Part shown: one piece after another, positions 42,950 to 54,461 of the stretch
Numbering within the stretch: the first letter of the stretch is position 1
Layout of the letters: each line of letters starts with the position of its first letter
NCBI GenBank assembly: GCA_037783545.1
Contig: JBBELK010000109.1
Span: 372,001-436,000 of the forward strand
Reading direction: 5' to 3'
DNA length: 64,000 bases
Source: Henricia sp. BOLD:AAB3569
Taxonomy: Eukaryota > Echinodermata > Asteroidea > Spinulosida > Echinasteridae
Program-made: the position numbers and the translations under genes
Notes under the pieces: model-generated
Seen by the model: only the letters and a program-made list of their open reading frames with translations
The model's database searches: none
Told to the model about the DNA's origin: nothing

Positions 42950-45900
42950 TCAGAGTCCAATATATGTCAAAGTTGATAGTGAGGCTTGGCAGAAGACGAC
43001 TGATAAGAGTGTGTAGAAGACGAAGGGTGGGCTGTATGGACGGACACGTGATGAAGAGGTGAGTAATCGTGCCCCTCTCGTCGCACCACGCACAGCTGGA
43101 AGATATATTCGGGTTGAGATGATGAAGGACCGGAAGTGAAGGTGTAGAACGTTGTGGGGAAGTTTAAACTGTACATCTCCTTCTTTTTTGGACGTCAGCG
43201 ACGTGTAGACTGCCCTCCATGGTATATTATGGGAAGGCGAGAAAAAACCAAGTCTATGCCACGGTGTTAAAGTAGTAGGCGGTAGATCGTTGATGTTTCG
43301 GTTGAAGGCATTGTAGAGTGACTTTGAGGGAGATGCGAGAGCATCTGTGTCCGTGTTGATAAGAACTTGGCCAGGAGAAGGAGGGTGCAGAGGAATGTCA
43401 CTGAGAGAGACTGGAAAAAGAAGTCCGTTATCGGGGTTGAAGATTGTGGAGAATGTTGATGATATGGCGTGGTGCAGGCGAGAGAGGTCTTTCTCCAGCA
43501 GACGAGCGGAAAAAGGGCGAGAAAACGTTGAAGACAGGTGAAGACAGTTAGCAGAAAGCCACTCTCCGGTGTCGAGGTTGATGAGATCTTTGATGAGTTT
43601 GATGTCACTGGCCCAGAGTCGGCCTGCGAAGACCGCGCCGCCTGGTAAAGCATCGATAAGAGGTGGGTACTTTAAGGGGAAGTTGATGACATGGTTGAAT
43701 GAGTCCGGAGGTGTTTCGATTTGAGCTCCGAGGATCATCCAGGCACGCAGTACCTCACCATAGAAAACAGTTAGACTTGTAAACAATTTGGGTTCGAGGG
43801 GAAGTAAAAAGAGTTGATAACCGAGGTCGTAGTGTTTGTACAGGCGCAGGTAAGAATCCATCATAGAGTAACAGAGGTGCGAATTGAATTGGAAGTAACG
43901 TTGGAGGAGTTTGAACTTGAAAGTGAGGCTGCGTGCCCGGAGACAAGCTAGACCAAGCCCACCTTTATCACAAGTTTGGTACAAAGTTTGTTTTTTAAGG
44001 AGATGACGTTTATTGGACCAGACGAAGTCGACAAGCAAATCTTGAAGTTCGCCAAGGATAGTATCAGGGCAGGAGAGAACTGGAAGGGAATGAAAAACTT
44101 TGGAAGCGGCAACTTGATTGGCAATGAGGATTTTACCTTTAAATGACAGGGTGGAGGAGAGGGGTCTCCATCGGGAGAGTGTTCTAGTCAGTTTTTCTTT
44201 GCATTTTTCCCAGTTTTGTTTGTTATAGTTATTACTGTTACCAAGGTGAACTCCAAGAAACACGAGACCTTGGTTATTCCATTAAAAGTTAAGTGGCTTG
44301 TCGCTTCGTCCGGTCCAAGAACCGGCCCATAAACCCTGGGATTTTCGTAGTTTAGACTTGCAGCAGAGGATTTGCTGAAGAGACTGTACACTCTTTTAAT
44401 GGTTTCAAACCCCGAATCGGAGGTGACAAAAATAGTAATATCATCTGCATAGGCCGATACCGAGCAATATTTTTCCGAGTGGGGCACGAGGAAACTTTCC
44501 CCCTGTAATTCATTTCTAAGGCGATTTAAGAAAGGTTCAATTGCAAGCGAGTACAGCAGCCCCGAGAGAGGGCAGCCCTGTCGAATACCTTTTTCGAAGG
44601 CAAAGGGTGCGGTCAAAGAGCCGCACACCTTAATGTGGCTCTTTGCGCCGCTGTACAAAAGATTGAGAAACAGTAAGAAGTTGTCCCCGAAACCCATGGC
44701 TCTCATTGTATTAAAAAGGTAGGCGTGGTCAACATTGTCGAACGCTTTGCGCTGATCAAGGTTGACCACGCCAAGAGGAATATCATTAACATTACAACAA
44801 TTAATAACATCGCGAATTAAATTTAAGTTATCATAAATCGTGCGTCCAGGAACGCAATACGACTGGTCTTCAATAATTATATTACCAATAAATTGTTTCA
44901 GTCTGTTGGCAAGCAGCTTGGCAAAAATCTTGTAATCGGTGTTGAGGAGGGAGACAGGACGCCAATTAGAAATATCGTTAAGGTCACCTTTTTTCGGTAT
45001 AAGAGTTATAACTGCTTTGAGAAAGGAGCGGGGAAGGGAACCGAGTGGCCAGAATGAAATAAAAAAATTCGGAAGTGAGACCGTCAAAACCGGGCGTTTT
45101 ATTTTTACCAAGCTGCTTGACAGCACAGTCCAATTCCTCAGGACGCAGAGGCATATTAAGGTCCTCCGCATCCTGAGGGGTTAAGCTAGAAATATCAGAC
45201 AAAAGAGGCCCGAGGGCGCTCTCGTCAGTATGAACGCGACTATAAAGATCGGCATAGAAATCGCGACAGTGTGCTTTTATTTCATCAGGGTTTTCTGTAA
45301 TTGAGCCTTCAGGAAGGCGGATACTAGAGAGAGTTTTGGATTGGGAGTGGTTTTTTTCAAGGTTGAAGAAGTAAGTCGAACTGGTGTCTGTTTCATTGAG
45401 ATGTTTAAAGCGAGATCTGACGAGAGCGCCCTGAGCTTGTTTTTTAAGAAGAAGATTTAGCTCATTACGCTGTTCATCAAGAACTTTTTTAGTTTTAGGA
45501 GTAATGTCTGGCGCAGACTGAAGTTCTTGGATGTGAGAATTTATGCGAGAGAAGGTTGAGCGTTTTTCTTGTGCAATTTTCGAACTATAGGTTTGGGTTA
45601 TAGTTTTAATTTGGGCCTTGCCCAAATCCCACCACTTGCATAAGCTATCGAATAGGGGTTTTTCATTTTGCCATTGGGACCAGAAGATGTGAATAATTTC
45701 GCGGTAATTCTGATCGTCAAGAAGAGAGTTATTAAAATGCCAGTAGGCGCTCCCTCTATGCTGAGGGGAAGGGAGTTTTAAGCAAAGTTGGACAGCAGAG
45801 TGGTCCGATAAAGAACAGGGAAGAATTTTACAGGTACGAGTGGTGGGTAAGATATGTAAAAACGGTCAAGTCTAACTTGGGAGTAACGATCAGAAGCAAA

Positions 45901-46530
45901 GGGCTTTTTTCGCATCCAGGTGAACGTTTTTGTGGTAGGGTTAAATCTGCGCCAGACATCACACAGGTTGAGTTTATTAATACAATTTTTGAGAGCCAAT
46001 GCGATTCGGGGACGATGTTCGGTCGGCCTATCCGCCCGATCCATGAGAGGATCAAGCGTGCAGTTAAAGTCACCTCCGACGAGAAAAGCGCCCTCGGCTT
46101 GCTGGCCACAGTGGGAAGCAAACTTTTCAAAGGAAATTAAGGCAGTGTTGTTGTCCTGGGGAACAAGAAAATTGTAGATCATAAATACTGAATTATTGTG
46201 TTTCACTTGGGTAAAGATGATGTGGCCAGCAACAATAACACTGGAAGCCACAATGTTAATATTCTTTCGGATTAAAGTGGTGACCCCTGTGCCGGGGTTG
46301 GTCCCAGGGGCACAAGTAGGGGTGTAATTTAGCCAATTTTTCCAGCACAAACTTTTTTCAGTTAGAGTGTAAGTTTCTTGTAGCATAATGATATCGGGTT
46401 TAGGAGAAGTATTGAACATGTATTGGTAGAGAGTGGCATTGCGCGTGAGATCAGCACAGCCTCCAGTGTTAAGAGTGACTACCGAGAGCGCCATAACCAA
46501 TGAAAGAAGAGTGTACAGTCTATCCATCAT
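42950..46530 (-). pseudogene. Tx1/L1-like LINE ORF2, three frameshifts
   Basis: ORF2 of a non-LTR retrotransposon. The N-terminal apurinic-type endonuclease (46530-45778) shows MLQETY, GGDFNCTLDPLMDR and RLDRFYIS. After a frame change near 45840 comes a linker (45625-45060) ending KTPGFDGLTSEF. A second change leads into the reverse transcriptase (45171-44280) with NWRPVSLLN, DQRKAFDNVDH, GIRQGCPLSGLLY and YADDITIF. A third near 44275 leads into the C-terminal region to 42950. Motif wording and an ORF1 with a zinc knuckle favour the L1/Tx1 group. Three breaks make it inactive. Confidence 0.9.
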
Positions 46531-46541
46531 GAATGTTGGAA

Positions 46542-48631
46542 TTAAGATTCAAGTTTCTTAACTAGTTTACGAATCCTATGCTGCAAGTTGTAGGGCACCA
46601 AGGAACTACTCTGCAAGGGCCTCAGTTGTTGTACGAGGCCCTGAATATCCTTGGTGAAGGTCTGGGCGACGGACTTGGGGTTTCTTTGTGACAGAAATTT
46701 GAGCATTTGTGACTCGTTTAGGGGACCGGGCATGATAGGAAGCGCTATTTGGGATGATTCTTCATCAGATGTTGGTTGTGAACCATCCCAGATAGAGGAG
46801 TCGGTGTCTGATGGTGCAACTGTGGTATTCGGCGAGATAGGGGTAGGAGTGGACGCGGCGTGACGGGGGTTAGGCCGTCGGTGGGATCTTGGGGCAGGGA
46901 TGAGGGGAGGGACGGGGCTAGGGGCGGGGCTAGGGGCAGGGCTTGGGGCAAGGGTGGGGGCGGGGCTTGGGGCGGAGGTGGGGTTGGGGCCATGGGTGGA
47001 GGCGGTGCTTTGGCCAGGGGTAGTGTTTGGGCCCGGGGCAGGACTTGGTTCAGGGGCGGGGCTTGGGCCAGGAGCGGGGGCGGGGCTTGGGCCAGGAGCG
47101 GGGGCGGGGCTAGTGACAGGGGTAGAGTAGGGGGTAGCAGAGTGATGAGAACTAGAGGGGGAGGGCTGAGTGTCCAGGTCCATGTCTTTCGGAGAGTCAT
47201 CAAGAGTGTCGTGGTTGAGGGCTTGCGAGAGGGTCGGGGTCTGGGGTTTGGGGGGTTGGGCCTTTTTCCTTAGTTTGCGTTGGGGCTGTGGAGATATGAG
47301 GGGTACTAGGTGGGGTCCGTCATCTTCAGGTTTCTGGGGCGAGAGTTTACGTTTAATGACGGCCTCTGTGAAAAGCCTAGTGAGAGGAGGGGGAGTGCCG
47401 AAAATGAACTGTGGGTTGTCACGGGCAGGGGACTTGAGGACTGTCTTCGCCCATGAGGACCCGGACGAGGCACCGGCGACAGACCCCACCCCAGCAGGAC
47501 CACCGGCCCCACTCGCAGCTGGAGTTGAAGCCGCGACCGACCGACCGGCAGGGGCCGAAGGTCCAGCAGAGATAGTGCCAGTCCCCGAGGGGCCCGCCGC
47601 AGGAGTCCCCAAGTGCTTAGGGGGGCGGGGCTTAGGGACAGCAGAAGTTCCGTGTTTAAATTCTTCCTGCCACGAAGTGGGGTATACATGTAGGGGGTAG
47701 TGTGTTGGGATGGGGCAATCCTAGTGGGTCCGGCTAGTGGGGTGGTATTAGGGGGTCCCGCGGAGGGTGGGGCGGTCGTGGGGGATCCTGCTGTAGGTGG
47801 GGCGGCGGAGGGGTTGGACTTCTTTGGAGGGTGTTTGGGGTCAGATTTCTTACTGTGGATGAAGACAGGTGGAGGGTTGAGTGGGTTGATCGGTTGCTGT
47901 GGTTCATCATTGTCGCTTGCATCGCCATCGTCGTTGTCGCTGTCCTTTAATTGTCGCTGGGTGGGGGGCGGGGCTTCTTACAGGAGCGGCTGATATGGCC
48001 AAACTCACCGCAGTTGAAACAGCGCACCGACTCCGTGGACAGGAAGACACGATAGTTGATACCAGAGAAGGATAAATTAATGTGACCGGGGAGAGTGACG
48101 TTGGGTTTGACTAAGATTTGGACGGGGCGACGAAATGACATGATATGGGACAGTTGTTTGTTCTTAAATCCAAGAGGTATGGGCCGGATTGGAGATACAA
48201 CTTTACAACAACTGGATATGTTGTGGAGAAGGATAGAGTTGGGTATTTCAGGATAAACGTTTGACAATGTTAGGCGGGTAGTAGGTTGGACAAGTGGGCT
48301 GAGTTCCAGAAAGGAGTTGCCGTGGGTAAAACCCAGCGAAACGGCATCGGCTACCTCCTCTCTGGAACCCAGGTACAGCGATACGGTTATTGGAAATCCT
48401 GCTGGCAGAAGAGACATGAATATGGCCAGGCATACATTTGTGGAATTCCTGCATATATGTTTCAATGGACACATTGTCCGCAACTCGGAAAGAAGCACCA
48501 TTCTTCCTGGTGACGCCAACAAAGGGCTCGTCAAGCAGACAAGAATTGAAAGCCACAGGCGTCACGGTTGGCCGACCCACCGTGGCAGGCCGACCCACCG
48601 CGACGCCCGAAGGGCCTGCCTGACTGGCCAT
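46542..48631 (-). pseudogene. Tx1/L1-like LINE ORF1, frameshifted
   Basis: The RNA-binding ORF1 protein of the same LINE. It begins MASQAGPSG at 48631, changes frame near 48370, continues to a CCHC knuckle CFNCGEFGHISRSC (near 47980-48020), then through another break into a very Pro/Ala/Ser-rich tail with (P-x-P)n repeats (47612-46542) ending LVKKLES. The stop lies only 11 bp before the ORF2 ATG, so translation was probably coupled. The GC-rich tail makes long open frames on the opposite strand; they are not genes. Confidence 0.8.
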
Positions 48632-49838
48632 GGCGGCCAGCCCGACAACGAACACAACACAAACTAAACGAAAAATACACATAAAATACACGAAAATTAC
48701 AGATATTTACACGGTGGGCTTGGTCTAGGGGGAACTATATACAATAAGCTACAAGATTATATACAAAACAGGGACCTTACCAGGTCAAAACGCGAGAAGA
48801 TAGGCCTTACACGGGAGCTCGAGAGAAACACGTCCGTCCTCGGCATGAATAAATAAATAAATAAAGTTATCTCCGTAAGATATTTCTTTTGTTTTGAGAG
48901 AAGATAGCTGGCTTTGCACAGAGTTACATGTATGACCCTGGTGAAAAAGTCTCTCCAGTATTGAAACCAGACTATAGGAGTAGAGTCGATGGTCCTTTGA
49001 TTTTATGGTTGAGGTCGATGCCCATGCCGAAGGCGTACCCGTCAGCCCCATTAGAGGAGTTTTTGGTACATTTTCCTGAAATTGACAGCATACATGGTAT
49101 TTTACCCCAACTATACTTACATGTATGTAGACTGAATAATTCTGTGTTCTTGCTTCCAACAGTCTGCTGAATGCTGCCAAGCTTTATCAGATTTATTGAA
49201 GGTTCAAAACTTGTCTTACAATATAATTCTCAACTAAAAACGAAATGAAATTCTACATGTACTACATCATCCTCTTGCAACAGTGCCCTTTAACGCACTC
49301 CCTAACTCCTGCGTACAGTGGCCCTGTTAAAAAAGGCCCCATTTCGCGGTGGGACTAGCGACATAAATCTTGTCGCCTCTGCTGGACCATTAGGACGCTT
49401 GCAGTGCATTGCAGCACGATTGCAGGCATTCAAATGTAACGCGCGCAGATTGTAAACACCGTGCATGCATGTGATGTACTCGGTAATGCTGGATGTTGTC
49501 CGCGTCGGCGATTGGCTGCTATTTAAAGCATACTGGGGAATCCGTTCCATTACATTCGTCAGCATGCATCCCTGTTATTAATGTGAAAAACTGCGGAGTA
49601 AATAAGGTTCGTCGTTTGAAAGTTTGGTAGGAATGGGACAGTCATAAGGAACGGAACCCAATACAATTTCTGGAAAGTATAGAAATTGTTTATATACGAC
49701 GTCATAACATGACCGAATTGATTAAATTACATCAAAATGACTCGGGCGTGAGTTGGCTTAAGACAACAGCCGGCTCGCTCCACAGATTTGCGTGTATTTC
49801 CTCAGGGTATTGTTACGTCGCTTTGCAGAGTGGAAATT
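48632..49838. other. LINE 5' region and unassigned sequence
   Basis: The first few hundred bases upstream of ORF1 are probably the LINE 5' UTR, with an (AATA)n run at 48847-48862. An open plus-strand frame at 48928-49170 (PLEEFLVHFPEIDSI) is unassigned. The rest holds nothing I can name. Confidence 0.35.
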
Positions 49839-50010
49839 CTCCCAAATCTTATGGGATTTTCTATTCTATATAAGAAAATACTCACCTCCGATACCTACAA
49901 ATGCATTCCTATGCGCATGCGCACCAACATTCGCTGAATACAACAAAAGACCATTACGTCACCACCACACCGCACGTCCCGCGAAAACAGAGAATACTCT
50001 CCCCTTTTTT
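49839..50010. repeat. DIRS inverted terminal repeat, left
   Basis: Pairs with 54312-54461. The inner ends (CGGGACGTGCGGTGTGG region) are near-identical, while the outer 50 bases differ, as usual for the two DIRS termini. Confidence 0.88.
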
Positions 50011-50050
50011 CCATCTTAAAATGTTTAAGCTCAAGGATATTGGGTGGGAA

Positions 50051-50150
50051 GGTATCGGAGGTGAGTATTTTCTTATATAGAATAGAAAATTCCAGAAGAT
50101 TTGGGAGATTCTATTACAGAAAATACGTCACCTCCGATACCTACAAATGC
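50051..50150. repeat. DIRS internal complementary region
   Basis: Two halves meet near 50108. The first matches the inverted left outer end (GTGAGTATTTTCTTATATAG) and the second the inverted right outer end (TTCTATTACAGAAAATACG). It records the end-to-end junction of the element. Confidence 0.9.
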
Positions 50151-50283
50151 AGATTAGCACCGAAAACTGAACAAGGGAGGGAAGGAACATGCAGTGTGGT
50201 GTCCAGAGGTCTTACCAGTGACTAATTGAACATAATCAAAAGTGATAGTCAAGACATACCCGTATGAGATGTCACGAACCGGT

Positions 50284-51010
50284 TTAGGTTGATGAACTGA
50301 CTGCTGAACGGGATCTCTGGGTTGATGACCGTGCAGCTGACTTCAGGACCTGTCTGCCCTCAGTTTGCAAAACATCATTCAGGTAGCATGATGTAAACGT
50401 TGAGGGATTTTTCCAACATGCTGCTTGCATGATTTCGGAAATGGCCACACCTTGAAAGAGAGCCCATGATGTTGACATGCTGCGGGTCTGGTGTGCTTTT
50501 ACTGAAGCCCGATGTGTATACATCTCGTCTGGCTTGCTCTCTGCTTTATTTATTGCCTGAGGTGCATAGCGAGCCTCGTGTGGCAAGTGAGCCGGTTTGA
50601 CAGCCTGAGGTGCATAGCAACACTCGTTTGGCTTGTTTGAATCTTCCTGAACACGGCTCATACGGTGTGGGCTTCTGGAGGTCTGGGCAGGTCCTGTTCG
50701 GTTTGTGTCATCTAATGACCTTGCACCTGTACCTGTATGGGAAGAGGGGAGAGAAATAACGGCTTCAACGATCCACCTCCCCAAGATTTGTTACAGATGC
50801 AAGAGTGGGATTGACAGCCTCTCTGGTACACCATTTGATGTAGTGTTGGAGGCGGTTATCGTAAGTTCGTTTAGTTGAGGGTCGTCTGCTCTTGGCTGCC
50901 AAATTTGCAGCGTCTGTAGAAAGGCCTGCCGTTCTAAGGTACAACTTGATAGCATCCAGGCACAGAGATGGAGGCTCCTTGGATCTGGGTGCAGTATCTT
51001 CGACTTGGGT
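50284..51010 (-). pseudogene. DIRS tyrosine recombinase with core deletion
   Basis: The N-terminal part (51010-50775) shows RRPSTKRTYDNRLQHYIKWC, the SAM-like DNA-binding start. At about 50775 it jumps, in a new frame, to GRWIVEAVISL, a segment that normally lies over 100 residues later, so the part with the first catalytic Arg is gone. The end retains HQTRS (H-x-x-R), QAACW and the tyrosine in FTSCYLNDV. Between them is an unusual insertion with two to three imperfect repeats of a YAPQA… unit. Without the first Arg it cannot recombine DNA. Confidence 0.8.
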
Positions 51011-52783
51011 TGGAAGAGGAGGTCTGGACGGTCTGGTAGGGCGATTGGGCGATGGTTGAGTAGGTCCAGAATTCGAGGAAACCATGGTTGTCTTGGCCAA
51101 AAAGGTGCTATTAGAATAATCTTGCATTTCTCTTGCTGGATTTTTGTTAGAATCCGAGACACTAGAGAGATTGGGGGAAAGGCATATCCGAGGATTCCTT
51201 TCCAGCTGAAGCTCAGAGCATCCGTCTCCCAGGCCAGAGGGTGCTTGTGACGTGAGCAGAAAGTTGGCAACTGATTGTTCAGGTGGGATGCGAACAGATC
51301 TATGTGGGATGCGAACAGATCTATGTGGGGAGTTCCCAGGATGTTGAATACATGTTGAACTGTGGAATGATGAAGGGTCCACTCTGTCGGAAGAGCTCGA
51401 CCTCGTGACAGTGCGTCGGCAATGGTGTTGCTCTTTACCCCCAGATGACTCGACTGGATGGAAATCTGTCGAGGAATGCACCAACTGAGGAGTTGCCATG
51501 TGAGCATACAAAGGGAAGGAGAGTGAGTCCCTCCTTGGCGATTCAGGTAAGACACAACTGTGGAATTGTCTGATTTCACATGTATCACCTGGCCTACAAG
51601 CCTGCTTTCTGCCATGTATAAAGCTTTGCAAACAGCAATGAGTTCTAAATGATTGATGTGGAGGAGACGCTCCGAGTTGGACCATACTCCCGTAAGGTAG
51701 AGGTCGTCCAGATGAGCACCCCATCCTTGTGTAGAGGCATCTGTCGTGATCGTAATTGAAGGAGGTGGTCTAGGAAAGATTGTGCCGCACAATAGATTCC
51801 ACCAGCGAAGATGGGATTTTATCAAAGGATTCAAAGGCACCATCTTTGAGATAGGATCCCTCCTTGGTCGGTAGTGATGGAGGAGATGAAGCTGGATAGG
51901 GCGCATGTGCATTCTGCACCATGGAACTATCCCGGATAGGCTTGCCATAAATCCCAAGAGGCGTAACCATGCTCGGGCTGAAAGCAAATTGGATGCTAGG
52001 AATATCTTGACGCATTCCTCCAGAGTTGTACAACGGTCTAAGGAGGGAGTAGCTTTCCCTGTTACCATGTTCAGGGTTGCCCCTAAGAAGTTGGGGGTTT
52101 GCGTGGGAATCGGAGATGACTTCAGCCGGTTGATAGGCTGTTGTTGATATGGCTTGGAGTGCTTCTGATTGAGAAGGAGCCACAATGAGCCAGTCGTCCA
52201 GATAAACGTACAGACGTATGTGCTGTCTGCGTAGTGCTGCAGCTAGAACCTTGGTTATTCTGGTGAATACCTGTGGTGCTGTTGACAGTCCAAATGGGAG
52301 GCATCGAAACTGGTATGTTGTGCCTCGGTAAATGAATTGCAGGAACTTCTGATGTTCCTTGTGAATGGGGACATGGAGGTAAGCGTCCTTCAGGTCCAAA
52401 GATGTTGCCCACCAGCAGAGAGGAACAGACTGGAGGATTGTGGCCAAGGTTTCCATACGAAAATGTTTTGGGCGAATGAAGGCGATGAGAGGCCTGAGAT
52501 TGATAATTGGGCGCCAACCACTCGGTTTCTTTGGAGTAAGGAAAAACACTGATAAACCCCAGGGTTGAGGGCGGCCATAGGTCCTACTGCTGCCAGAAGA
52601 CGACGGAGTTGGGGGTCTTGAAGAGTGACGTCGAAAATCAATCCTCTCCTCCGTCTTCAGTCGCTTCGCCTCTTTTAGCATGACTTCTTCAAATTTGTTG
52701 TTGAATAAGTCAGGGCCAGACAATGGAAGTTGTTCCATCTCTTCTCTTGATCCCAGCGAAGGCCAGAAGATGTTGTCTAGCAC
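51010..52783 (-). pseudogene. DIRS reverse transcriptase / RNase H
   Basis: The RT frame (52783 down to about 52170) has KPSGWRPIINLRPL, SLDLKDAYLHVPI, FGLSTAPQVFT and YLDDWLI. A frame change near 52160 leads to RNase H with TTDASTQGWGAHL, NHLELIAV, VKSDNSTVVSYLN and IADALSRG, then the typical APFWPRQPWFP connector. A 21-bp unit is duplicated in frame at 51283-51324, repeating HIDLFAS. RT and RNase H residues are present, but the frameshift blocks a single protein. Confidence 0.88.
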
Positions 52784-52828
52784 CAGGGATCGACGTAAGG
52801 ATGAGATAAGCGCCGAACCAGCTGCGAA

Positions 52829-54294
52829 CTATCGAAGAGAGGAGGCTAAACAGTCATCAAGAAACTTGAACATGACTGGGAGAAGGTCCGGTTCTACTAT
52901 GTTAGGATCTTCTGAGGTTCGGGCCAACACGTCAGAGAGGAGGAGGGAGAAACTCGACACTTTAGCTCCATGACGTAAACGGTGGTCCAACTTCTCAAGG
53001 GAGTTGTTGATGCCGTTGATTTGCTTGTCTTGGAATATGCGTTTCTTAGGAAGCGAGCCTGGCTTCCCTGAGCGCAGCTTATCTTTAACTTGCGTTGAAA
53101 TATTCGGCACTGAAAAGAAATGCCGAGTGTCTTCATCATTAGTTTTGAAGAGAGAATACTCCTGACGAGGGATTCTTGATGATTTCTTCAAAACTTGGGC
53201 AATGTCAGCACAGAAACTGTCCACAGGTATTGTGCATTTGGGCAATGAAGCGCCTGTCGAGGAATCCCTACGAAAGGACGGTCGAGAGATTTCCACTGGC
53301 GAGGGAGGAGGAAACTGTAAGGTCCGACTAACTTCCGGGATTATCAATTTGCCTCGTTGGAACATGGAGGTGGTACCGTATTCAAAATCCAGGTCAGAAG
53401 AGCTAGACGCAGGCGAGTGTGCATACATGTATGCCTGGTCACGATGGATCGGGACCGATGTCTGGGGGATCGGGACCGATGTCTGGAGGATCGTGATTGA
53501 TGTTCCAAGTCTCTATCATGTAGTGAACGATGTGAAGGCTGAGCTGGAACTATGTTGTCACGTTCTCTGGAACAGGAAATGTATGACGAAATCGGATTAT
53601 GACGGCTGCCTGTCTGCCAGTCTCGAGGAAAATTACATGACCTTGCGTCGGAATAAATCATGTGATGAGAGTTCCGATATGTTGGTTGAAAAGATGAGGT
53701 GTAGAAACGTGGATCATGTGGATAATATGAAGATCCAGAGGGGCGAGAATCTGGTCCGAATGCAGGTATTTGAGTTTCGCCTGGTGTAAGGTGGACGAAC
53801 GTCACGTCAGGCTCGGTGCTCGATGGGATATACGAGGCCAGAGGCACATTCCCTGAAGCTCCGCCAAGTCCGCTGGATGTTGTGGTCAGATTACTCGGAA
53901 CAGAGCAGGAACTAGGCTTGGTATTTACACCGGAAGACATCAGAAAATGTCCCGTAACTATCGGTAATGTCCCGGTAGGATTAGCGGTCGACTGTGCCGC
54001 GTTGCCTTGCTTGGAGTGCTCGTCCTGCCACGCTTCGAAAATCTTCCACTGTTCGGTTGACCACGAAGAACATATTCCACATGGATTTTCTCTTGAACAC
54101 AGTCTGCAACGGTGGCACGAAAAGTGTATATCAAAGTCCAAAGGACATAAAGGTCCACTGCAAGATCGGCATCTAGTCTTCCTGAAGGACTTTCGTTTTG
54201 ATTTAGACGACTCCATTGCAGAGGTGTCGGAAATACACGGTCTATAGCCTTCGTTGTAACATCGGAACGGAACTGTTTTGGAATACGTGTGCAC
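52829..54294 (-). pseudogene. DIRS Gag-like protein
   Basis: The N-terminal frame (54294-53344) starts near the right terminal repeat and has a Cys-rich cluster, CRSCSGPLCP … CHRCRLC … CGIC, likely zinc-binding, then Ser- and Arg-rich stretches. Near 53430 the frame changes to 53428-52829, with a Pro/Ser region and a helical C-terminal part ending LDDCLASSLR. Gag of DIRS elements is poorly conserved, so this call rests mainly on position and the Cys cluster. Confidence 0.7.
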
Positions 54295-54311
54295 TCGGTG
54301 CAGCGCGCTGG

Positions 54312-54461
54312 AAAAAAGGGGAGAGTATTCTCTGTTTTCGCGGGACGTGCGGTGTGGTGGTGACGTAATGGTCTTTTGTTGTATTCAGCGAATTTTGGTG
54401 CGCATGCGCATAGGAATGCATTTGTAGGTATCGGAGGTGACGTATTTTCTGTAATAGAATC
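54312..54461. repeat. DIRS inverted terminal repeat, right
   Basis: Contains the minus-strand promoter side of the element. The outer limit is inferred from the internal complementary region, just after GTAATAGAAT. Confidence 0.88.

Larger units (their letters stand above)
49839..54461 (-). mobile_element. DIRS retrotransposon with readable termini
   Basis: Inverted terminal repeats at 49839-50010 and 54312-54461 share ACCTCCGATACCTACAAATGC and the AGAGAATACTCTCC region in opposite orientation. An internal complementary region (50051-50150) is the reverse complement of the left outer end joined to that of the right outer end, exactly the DIRS layout used to template the circular intermediate. 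Gene order on the minus strand is gag, RT, RNase H, tyrosine recombinase, then the internal region. There is no target duplication, as expected for recombinase integration. Frameshifts in all ORFs and a recombinase deletion make it dead. Confidence 0.92.

Noticed and set aside
46651..47700. Plus-strand Gly-rich open frames
   Set aside because: They are the complement of the Pro-rich tail of the LINE ORF1 on the minus strand.
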